The notes beneath the pieces are model-generated. The model saw only the letters and a list, made by a program, of their open reading frames with translations, was not told the origin of the DNA and did no database searches. DNA of 8,469 bases, from positions 1 to 8,469 of the forward strand of contig JAJXVI010000072.1 in assembly GCA_021782195.1 (NCBI GenBank), in the 5' to 3' direction. Positions 1 to 5,635 of this stretch are shown here, one piece after another. A program made the position numbers and the translations under genes. This DNA comes from a bacterium (GTDB taxonomy: Bacteria > Vulcanimicrobiota > Xenobia > RGZZ01). The stretch's first letter is position 1, and each line of letters starts with the position of its first letter.

Positions 1-332
1 GCCTTGTCGTGGCACTCCCCCTCGTCGACCGCCTGGGGATCAGGGACTTCACACTCGACGAACTGGTCAGGCTCAGTGCGCTCGCCTCCCTGCTTCAGTA
101 CATTGCCACCTGCGCAGCGGTCATTGTCATCCGGCGTCGAACCCCATCGTCGCGGGCCTCCTTCATGGTGGCAGGAGGCCTCGCCATCCCGGTCATCGCG
201 CTCGCGTGTTGCGCACTGTTGCTGGCGTGGGCCGACCCCGTCGACCGCACACGAACCCTCATGGGGATTGCTCTCGGTGTGCCCCTGTACTGGCTTGCTC
301 GAGGCACACAACCGATCGCCGAGAACGAGTAA
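1..332 (+). CDS. C-terminal end of an APC-family amino-acid permease (5' partial)
   Basis: This is the last ~110 residues of an integral membrane protein whose start lies left of the window; the frame is open from base 3 and ends at TAA 330-332. Three hydrophobic segments are visible: one around LLQYIATCAAVIVI followed by an RRR basic cluster, one around GGLAIPVIALACCALLLAW, and a shorter one, GIALGVPLYWLA, before a polar tail. The order 'QYIATCxAVxVxRRR', then a loop with 'GG', two helices and a final 'G-x-PLYW' resembles the C-terminus of bacterial APC-superfamily amino-acid transporters. These act in the cytoplasmic membrane as secondary transporters. The substrate cannot be told from this fragment. 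A GTG at 9 is in frame but is probably internal, since the frame stays open upstream of it. The gene converges on the FKBP gene, 61 bp away. Confidence 0.72.
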   Translation, partial: LVVALPLVDRLGIRDFTLDELVRLSALASLLQYIATCAAVIVIRRRTPSSRASFMVAGGLAIPVIALACCALLLAWADPVDRTRTLMGIALGVPLYWLARGTQPIAENE

Positions 333-359
333 GGGACGCGACCTTTCGGGTCACGCCCC
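333..359 (-). terminator. GC-rich hairpin between convergent genes, possible terminator
   Basis: Arms 333-343 and 349-359 pair as an 11-bp stem with two mismatches around the 5-nt loop TTTCG (CGAAA on the minus strand). It starts directly after the permease stop and lies downstream of the FKBP stop on the other strand. On the minus strand the stem is followed by TTACTCGTTCTC, which is only mildly T-rich; on the plus strand no T-run follows. It may end FKBP transcription, or transcription from both sides, but it is not a textbook intrinsic terminator. Part of it recurs upstream of the kinase gene (see the repeat entries). Confidence 0.35.
335..354. repeat. Intergenic repeat, copy 1 (pairs with 5432-5452)
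   Basis: GACGCGACCTTTCGGGTCAC matches 5432-5452 with one substitution and one inserted T. Both copies are intergenic, and both contain GACC...GGTC arms able to form a hairpin with a T-rich loop. This copy forms the core of the hairpin between the permease and FKBP genes. Confidence 0.55.
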
Positions 360-393
360 CCGCAGCGACAAACAGGAACCGGTCGGCGCGCTC

Positions 394-918
394 CTACTGG
401 ATGCCCAGCAGTTCAACCTCAAAAATCAACGTCGAGTTCGCCGGGATGGGCCCGGTAGCCCGAGGTCCATACGCGAGGTTCGGAGGGATGGTCAGTCGTC
501 GTTTGCCACCAACCTTCATGGTGGCAATGCCTTCATCCCATCCGGGAATGACCTGGTGCTGACCGAGCACGAATGAGAACGGCTGCCCGTGGTCATAGCT
601 CGAGTCGAACTTGACTCCGTTCGTCAGCCAGCCCGTGTACTGCACGACCACGGTCTGGCCCGGATGCGGCTCTGCACCTGTTCCGACGACCTCGTCAACG
701 TACTGCAGGCCGTCCGCGGTGGTGACGGTCTTTCCCGCAGGCTGACCCGAAGACATTGCAGCCGGTGAGGCAGATGCGGACACGACTGGCGCGTGCAGGC
801 CCGGCGTCGGCAACTGAGGCGTGCTCGAGGCAACGGGCGCCGGCGTTTGCGATGTGCACCCGGTAATAAACAACGCGGCGCCACAGATGGCACCGATAGC
901 GGAAGAGGAAAACCGCAC
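394..918 (-). CDS. FKBP-type peptidyl-prolyl cis-trans isomerase, lipoprotein
   Basis: This 174-aa protein should catalyse cis-trans isomerisation of Xaa-Pro bonds in proteins outside the cytoplasmic membrane. Residues 1-20 form a lipoprotein signal with the lipobox I-T-G-C and acylated Cys21. Residues 22-62 are a Pro/Ala/Ser-rich tether. A single FKBP domain covers about 63-174. The pocket residues known from FKBP12 are all present: Y94, F104-D105, F114/F116, V123-I124, W127, Y150 and F166, in the usual motifs [19 protein letters not shown] and LAYGP, so it is probably active. The start is GTG at 918, chosen because GGAGG (925-929) sits 6 nt upstream and the signal peptide begins there. It is transcribed away from the 1203-1910 gene and converges on the permease. 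FkpA/Mip-like proteins share this exported FKBP fold but often have an N-terminal dimerisation domain, which is absent here. Confidence 0.93.
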   Translation of the reverse strand: MRFSSSAIGAICGAALFITGCTSQTPAPVASSTPQLPTPGLHAPVVSASASPAAMSSGQPAGKTVTTADGLQYVDEVVGTGAEPHPGQTVVVQYTGWLTNGVKFDSSYDHGQPFSFVLGQHQVIPGWDEGIATMKVGGKRRLTIPPNLAYGPRATGPIPANSTLIFEVELLGIQ

Positions 919-1202
919 GAGTAGCCTCCATCAAGGAAGTGCGCCCTGCTTCCATGCGCTCTCGGCTTTTCCTGCCAGGTTGAACGTACCGGCGTGCGCA
1001 ATTCCAGTCTTCGCCATCAAAGGTGAACGCCGGGCGACAATCGGAAACGGAGGAAGGGGAGGAGGAAGATGAGGTGGAAATTTACATTCAGGTCGAGTGG
1101 AGATGCTGACCGGCCACGTCAGCACGTACCACGCGAGCCGCAGGGGCTGTGCAGCACCATCGCATGGTGTCGTCACGGCTCGCGAACTTTCCGGGAGTTC
1201 CT
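919..1202. promoter_or_regulatory. Divergent spacer between FKBP and the 235-aa gene
   Basis: This 284-bp spacer must hold the promoters of two divergent genes. Seen in it: the GGAGG site of the FKBP gene (925-929), a polypurine run (1043-1080), a small AT-rich island (AAATTTACATT, 1078-1088), a perfect inverted repeat (1104-1124) and a GGGAG site (1193-1197). TTTACA at 1081-1086 resembles a -35 box (5 of 6), but no good -10 lies 16-18 bp downstream. On the minus strand TGTAAA within the same island is a weak -10 candidate. No promoter can be assigned firmly, and no convincing small gene is present. Confidence 0.35.
1104..1124. repeat. Perfect 7-7-7 inverted repeat, possible operator
   Basis: TGCTGAC (1104-1110) and GTCAGCA (1118-1124) are exact reverse complements separated by 7 nt (CGGCCAC). 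The size and position between divergent genes fit a dimeric repressor site or a short leader hairpin. No regulator is encoded next to it, so its use is unknown. Confidence 0.4.
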
Positions 1203-1910
1203 ATGCCGGCCCTCGAGCGATTCATCCGCTTACCAGCCCGCGGTGCGCCGCGAGGCGTTATCCTGCAATACGGTTACAGCCCCGGGGCGAGCGTGCAGTA
1301 TCACCTCAACGTCAGCATCCACCGGGAGCGTGAAGGCGTGCCCGAGCCGACGTCCGCACAGCACGAGGTTCTGGAAGCTTCGCTCCGACTGTCGTGCGTC
1401 GACGTCAACGCTGACAACAGTGTTCATCTCCTGGTTGAACACGAGCCGCTGTCTCACTACGTCGATGGGGAGTACATCTTCCCGCCAGGAAGGTCGACCT
1501 TCGAGTTCCACCAGACCTCATTCGGCGAACCGGTTGGATCGCCGTTTCGCTCCGACGTGGTCAACCTCATCCTCCCGCGAATGGCGGTCTGGGTCGATTC
1601 CACGTGGGCAGAGGTCGAGCGCTTCGTACCGCCCCGTTATGAAGCCATGGTCGAACGCGTGCGCACCTTTCGCGTAACCGAGATCAATGACGCGCTGATT
1701 CACATCTCCTTTGACTCACCCCCCGTGATCTATCACACGCAGGACGAATGGAGCGCGTACGCGCTCAATCAGAAGGGCTCCTACGTGTTCGACAGCACTT
1801 ACGGGGTGGTTCTCGAGCAACACATCGAAGCAAGCATGCTCGGCCGGGAAGGCGACATGCTTTACGAAGTGCAGACCACCTACGATCTGACCGTACACGA
1901 CGAGGAGTAG
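1203..1910 (+). CDS. Unrecognised 235-aa protein
   Basis: I do not recognise this family. The chosen start is ATG 1203, preceded by GGGAG (1193-1197) with a 5-nt gap; in-frame ATG 1164 and GTG 1149 lack a nearby ribosome site. The product has no signal peptide or membrane segment and one cysteine (C65). It looks rich in beta strands: alternating hydrophobic and polar stretches such as LQYGYSPGASVQYHLNVSI (about 22-40), VDVNADNSVHLLVEH (about 66-80) and YVFDSTYGVVLEQHIEASM (about 194-212). The last has the 'FD...G' turn followed by a strand seen in several all-beta families of unknown function, including DUF6263-like proteins, but I cannot claim membership. The tail is acidic (HDEE). The coding frame is supported by ordinary amino-acid composition, whereas the overlapping frame from 1069 is Ser/Arg-rich. 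It diverges from the FKBP gene and converges on the kinase with a 60-bp gap. Confidence 0.8.
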   Translation: MPALERFIRLPARGAPRGVILQYGYSPGASVQYHLNVSIHREREGVPEPTSAQHEVLEASLRLSCVDVNADNSVHLLVEHEPLSHYVDGEYIFPPGRSTFEFHQTSFGEPVGSPFRSDVVNLILPRMAVWVDSTWAEVERFVPPRYEAMVERVRTFRVTEINDALIHISFDSPPVIYHTQDEWSAYALNQKGSYVFDSTYGVVLEQHIEASMLGREGDMLYEVQTTYDLTVHDEE

Positions 1911-1925
1911 CGCCTTCCACGTTCG

Positions 1926-1968
1926 CGCGTCCGCGCATCCTGCATCGCGCATGCGATCCGGGGACGCC
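1926..1968. other. Nested inverted repeats between convergent genes
   Basis: ATCGC-GCAT-GCGAT (1944-1957) forms a 5-bp stem with a 4-nt loop, and GCGTCC (1927-1932) pairs with GGACGC (1962-1967) around it. The element fills the gap between the stops of the 235-aa gene and the kinase. No T-run follows on either strand, so it is at best a weak bidirectional terminator. Confidence 0.25.
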
Positions 1969-1970
1969 CC

Positions 1971-4900
1971 TCAGGCCGACTGGGACGCAGCGCAACCTGA
2001 GAACGCCGTTCGACCCGCATCCAGCACGTCTCTCACCTTGCGCATGAGCACGTCGGGTCGAAACGGCTTCTGCAGGAACGCCGCGCGCTCAACCATCACC
2101 CCGTGCCGAAGCACGGCGTCGTCGGTGTAACCCGAAGCGTACAGCACGCGGGTCTTCGGCTTCAGTCGCAGCACATGCTCGGCCAGGACCCGCCCGCTCA
2201 TCCTCGGCATCACGACGTCGGTCAGCAGAAGGTCAATCTGGCCGTCGAACTCGCGACACAGTCGGAGCGCCTCGACGCCGTCAGCCGCTTCGAGAAGTTG
2301 ATAGCCACTGTGCCGCAAGATGGCCCCGGCAAGTTTGCGAACACTCAGCTCGTCTTCCACGAGAAGGATGGTCTCCGAGCCGTGCGCGGCGTCTCCGACG
2401 GGCGCAACAACGGGAACCTCCTGGGCGTCGGGAACCTGAGGAAAATAAGCCTTGAAGATGGTCCCCTTTCCGACCGCCGAGGAAACATCAATGAAACCTC
2501 CGCCTTGCTTGACCACTCCGTAGACGGTGGACAGGCCGAGCCCCGTTCCCTTCCCGTTCTCCTTGGTCGTGAAGAACGGCTCGAAGATGTGCACGAGGGT
2601 TTCAGCGTCCATGCCGCATCCGGTGTCCCCAACAGCCAGCATCACGAAGGGACCCGGCTGGCTCTCGGGATGGGCACGCAGATGATGCTCCTCGAGTGTC
2701 ACGTTGGCGGTCGTGATATACAGCCCGCCTCCCTGCGGCATGGCGTCTCGCGCATTGACCGCAAGGTTGAGAATGACCTGCTCTATCTGGCCCGGGTCGG
2801 CCTTGATGCGCCACAACTTCGGGTCGCGCGTCACGATGAGCTGAATGTCCTCGCCAATCAATCGCGCAAGCATCTTTTCCATGTTTGCGACGATCTGGTT
2901 CGCGTCGAGCACCCGGGACGAGGTCATCTGACGACGACTGAAGGCAAGCAACTGTCGCGTCAGGGAAGCCGCGCGCGTACCGGCATTCTGCAGTTCCTTG
3001 ATGAAATCAACGCGAGGGTCATCCGGTGCAAAGTCACGCAGAAGCAGTTCGGTGTACCCCGTAATCGCCGTCAGCAGGTTGTTGAAATCGTGGGCAACCC
3101 CTCCCGCCAGCTTGCCGACCGCGTCCATCTTCTGCGTCTGACGCAACTGCATCTCGCTCTCACGAAGCGCGTCCTCTGCCTGACGGCGATCGGTCACGTC
3201 GCGTACGTTGAGAATGATGCCCTCGACAGCCGGGTCATCCACACAGTCGTACGACGCCCCCTCGAGCACGCGCCACTCCCCCTGCTGATTGCACAGACGC
3301 ATTTCGATATGCAGCACGCGCTGCTGCCCGGCCTCGTAGGTCCAGGGGAGGCCGTCGTCAGGGTGACTGAAACGCCCGAGATTCTGGCCGGCCAGGTCCG
3401 ACGGAGATACGCCAAAGAACCGCCCAGCACACGGACTCGCGTACCGTATCAGCCCCTCACGTCCAAGCACCATCACCAGCTCGTGCGAGTTCTCAATAAG
3501 CGCTCGGAAGTATTCCTCGCTCCTCCTCACCGCGCGCTCGGCCGCACGCCGATCACAGGCAACTCCAAGCACGTTGGCGACCGCCTCCAGGAAGTGGACG
3601 TCGCCCTCGTCAAAAACGCGCGGGCTGCGGCAGTGCGCTTCCAGCACACCAAATGGCCGCTCGTGGTCGCCAATGAGCACCACCGCACTGCTCACGAGGC
3701 AGTGTTCAAGGAGAACCTGACGGCGCCGCACCGGACAGCCGTCTTCGTCGACATCCCCCAGAGCCACGAGGGCCTGGCGCTGCCCGAGAGCGGCAAAGAG
3801 CATACAATCCTCGCTGGTGGCGGCGAAGTGCGGGTCTGTGACCGCTATCCCCCACCCTACGCCGGCTCGCCCTTCCAGTCGAGACTGCCCGACCAGTTCG
3901 AGAATTGCGACAGCGTCAACCGCAAGAAAGCAACGCACCTGCTCAACGGTCTCCTCGAACAGGTGCGCAAGGCTCACCCCCGCCAGTGCGTTCTTGCAAA
4001 GACCGGCGAGGGCCGCCTGTTGACGAGCTCTGGTGGCCAGCATCTCTTCAGCGCGCTTGTGACCGCTGATATCCTTGATGACCACGACGCAACCGGTTCG
4101 TCGGCCGTCGTCAACAGTGGGATAGGACGAGACGTCTGCTGGAAAGGTGGTTCCGTCAGAGCGAACGAGCACAAGGTCTGCCACCTCGCTCCCCACGCCG
4201 TAAAGCAGCGCCTGCGAGACGGGACACTCCTCTGCACTCAGCGACTGACCGTCAGGGCGCGTCGGACGACACACGTCAAGCAACGGACGTTCATGGAGGG
4301 GCACGCCCGCGCAGTGGACGAGCCGCTGCCCCGCGTGGTTTGCAAATACACAGCGCCCCTCCATGTCAAGACCGAACACGGCCTCGCAGGTCGAGTCGAG
4401 CAGGAGACGGGTGGTACGCTCGGAGTCGGCCGAACGAGAAAGGGCACGCGTAAGCGCGAGCGACTGCCCGATCTGGCCGGCCATGGCACGCACGGCAAAC
4501 AGGCGCTCGTCGTGAACCGCGGCCTCCGGCATCACGACCACGAAGACGCCCGCGGGTCGTGGCAGCAAGAGCGGCACGGCCACAGCCACGGCTCCGGGGT
4601 CCCGTGTCAGCGCGAGGTCGCGAAGCTCAACGGTCTGGTTCCGCCCGAGCGCAAGAGCCAGTTCGGGGAGGTGTCCAAAACAGTTTTCGACCTCGCTGCT
4701 CCGGGCATACCCGTATCCCACTCGATATCGCAGTTCACCGGTCGCCTCATCCGCCAGATACAGAATCGCACGGGGAGCGCGAACCGCGTCGAGACAGTCG
4801 CGCATCCCGTGCTCAAGAAGTGACTCCAGGTCGGACGAGTCTGAAATGGAATCGACCAGCGAGGCGACCGCGCGAAAATTGTCGGTCAGAACGGAACACC

Positions 4901-5414
4901 GTCGGGAAAGCTCCTCATTGAGGCGCCGAAGGCGGTCGATCTGCAACTCCAGAAAACAACGATCATCGCCAGGGTCGCACGGTTTGAGCGAAGGGGACGG
5001 AACGTGCAAAGGCGTGCCTGTGGCGAGCAGGGTCCTGGGTGCAGCCGTAGGAAGCGAAAGCAGGGTATCCACCACTTCAAGCAGTTCCTTCGCTATCACA
5101 GGTTTATCGAGACACGCATCAAAATGCGGTTCCCCCGGGGCGGCCTCGTGCAGTCGATTGGACATGGCCGAGATGGCGACGACCGGCAACACGTCCCCTC
5201 CGGGCATCGCACGAATACGACGCAGCAGGTCAGCGCCGTCGATGTCGGGCAGAATGAGGTCTGAAACCACAAGGTCTGGCCACTCGCACTGCAGGGCCTC
5301 GAGCGCACCGGCGCCATCGGCGGAAAGGATCACGTGATGCCCCCTATCTTCAAGCAGATAGCGAAGCACATCCAGTGAATACGTGCTGTCGTCAATGATG
5401 AGGATCGTCGCCAC
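1971..5414 (-). CDS. Hybrid sensor histidine kinase, REC-GAF-PAS-GAF-PAS-HisKA-HATPase-REC
   Basis: This is a 1147-aa soluble sensor kinase with no membrane segment or signal peptide. In order: an N-terminal receiver at about 1-120 (D8, D9, phospho-acceptor D52, S82, K104); a short helical linker at about 155-175; GAF at about 178-325; PAS at about 331-450; GAF at about 462-625; PAS at about 630-745; HisKA with phospho-acceptor H775 in GGVAHDFNNLL; HATPase with N887 (NLAVNARDAM), DTGCGM 930-935, IFEPFFTT 943-950 and GKGTGLGLS 954-962; and a C-terminal receiver at about 1014-1132 (E1020, D1021, D1066, S1094, K1116). All phosphotransfer residues are intact. The HisKA and HATPase boxes match the NtrB/CckA-like class. 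It starts at GTG 5414, with GGGGAG at 5425-5430 about 10 nt upstream, a slightly long spacing. It lies 209 bp downstream of the SLT-M15 gene on the same strand. No partner regulator or HPt gene is in view, so its signal and output are unknown. Confidence 0.95.
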   Translation of the reverse strand: MATILIIDDSTYSLDVLRYLLEDRGHHVILSADGAGALEALQCEWPDLVVSDLILPDIDGADLLRRIRAMPGGDVLPVVAISAMSNRLHEAAPGEPHFDACLDKPVIAKELLEVVDTLLSLPTAAPRTLLATGTPLHVPSPSLKPCDPGDDRCFLELQIDRLRRLNEELSRRCSVLTDNFRAVASLVDSISDSSDLESLLEHGMRDCLDAVRAPRAILYLADEATGELRYRVGYGYARSSEVENCFGHLPELALALGRNQTVELRDLALTRDPGAVAVAVPLLLPRPAGVFVVVMPEAAVHDERLFAVRAMAGQIGQSLALTRALSRSADSERTTRLLLDSTCEAVFGLDMEGRCVFANHAGQRLVHCAGVPLHERPLLDVCRPTRPDGQSLSAEECPVSQALLYGVGSEVADLVLVRSDGTTFPADVSSYPTVDDGRRTGCVVVIKDISGHKRAEEMLATRARQQAALAGLCKNALAGVSLAHLFEETVEQVRCFLAVDAVAILELVGQSRLEGRAGVGWGIAVTDPHFAATSEDCMLFAALGQRQALVALGDVDEDGCPVRRRQVLLEHCLVSSAVVLIGDHERPFGVLEAHCRSPRVFDEGDVHFLEAVANVLGVACDRRAAERAVRRSEEYFRALIENSHELVMVLGREGLIRYASPCAGRFFGVSPSDLAGQNLGRFSHPDDGLPWTYEAGQQRVLHIEMRLCNQQGEWRVLEGASYDCVDDPAVEGIILNVRDVTDRRQAEDALRESEMQLRQTQKMDAVGKLAGGVAHDFNNLLTAITGYTELLLRDFAPDDPRVDFIKELQNAGTRAASLTRQLLAFSRRQMTSSRVLDANQIVANMEKMLARLIGEDIQLIVTRDPKLWRIKADPGQIEQVILNLAVNARDAMPQGGGLYITTANVTLEEHHLRAHPESQPGPFVMLAVGDTGCGMDAETLVHIFEPFFTTKENGKGTGLGLSTVYGVVKQGGGFIDVSSAVGKGTIFKAYFPQVPDAQEVPVVAPVGDAAHGSETILLVEDELSVRKLAGAILRHSGYQLLEAADGVEALRLCREFDGQIDLLLTDVVMPRMSGRVLAEHVLRLKPKTRVLYASGYTDDAVLRHGVMVERAAFLQKPFRPDVLMRKVRDVLDAGRTAFSGCAASQSA

Positions 5415-5623
5415 GGTTATCTATCTCCCCGGACCCGACCTTTCTGGGTCACAACCAGTGTAACATCCCAAAGACAACAGTCCCACGAGCTTGAGTATGA
5501 TTCCAGCAGTCGACCACGGACGGATAGTCAACAGACTGAAGTCGCCCCAAATTCGGGTTCATGGTCGCAAACGATGGTGCGCGAGCGTTCAAGCTGTCGT
5601 GGCTGACACCGTACCCGCGGCTG
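5415..5623 (-). promoter_or_regulatory. Kinase upstream region with a possible extended -10
   Basis: Read on the minus strand, the kinase leader contains TGTTACACT (5457-5465), which fits an extended -10 of the form TGnTAnnnT, but no matching -35 is seen 16-18 bp further up. The intergenic repeat copy 2 (5432-5452) would fall in the first bases of such a transcript, just ahead of the GGGGAG ribosome site. The rest of the spacer back to the stop of the SLT-M15 gene shows no gene. The kinase could instead be read through from the SLT-M15 gene. Confidence 0.3.
5432..5452. repeat. Intergenic repeat, copy 2 (pairs with 335-354)
   Basis: This 21-nt copy differs from 335-354 by one substitution (C at 5435 for G) and one extra T (5445). 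It can fold two ways: GACCC (5432-5436) with GGGTC (5446-5450), or GACC (5437-5440) with GGTC (5447-5450). It lies 2-27 nt upstream of the kinase ribosome site, so it would be part of the mRNA leader if transcription starts further up. Confidence 0.55.
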
Positions 5624-5635
5624 CTAGCCGCCGGG
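5614..5635 (-). other. Strong hairpin over the SLT-M15 stop codon
   Basis: CCCGCGGCT (5614-5622) pairs with AGCCGC (5626-5631) and GGG (5633-5635), giving 9 bp with a single bulged C and a 3-nt loop. The stop codon 5624-5626 sits in the loop and stem. On the minus strand no T-run follows, so an intrinsic terminator is unlikely. It could protect the 3' end of the mRNA, or simply reflect the Gly/Pro-rich end of the gene. Confidence 0.35.

Noticed and set aside
931..1017. 28-codon minus-strand frame (begins MAKTGIAHAG) upstream of FKBP
   Set aside because: It has no ribosome site before its ATG and no recognisable similarity; at this length it is easily chance.
1069..1677. 202-codon plus-strand frame with a strong GGAGG upstream of its ATG
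   Set aside because: It overlaps the 1203-1910 gene in another frame; its Ser/Arg/Thr-rich translation looks like a shifted reading of that gene. The ribosome-like site comes from the polypurine run.
2103..4823. 906-codon plus-strand open frame antisense to the kinase
   Set aside because: It is in exact antisense register with a kinase that has every catalytic motif; the translation shows no recognisable domain and is explained by missing TTA/CTA/TCA codons.
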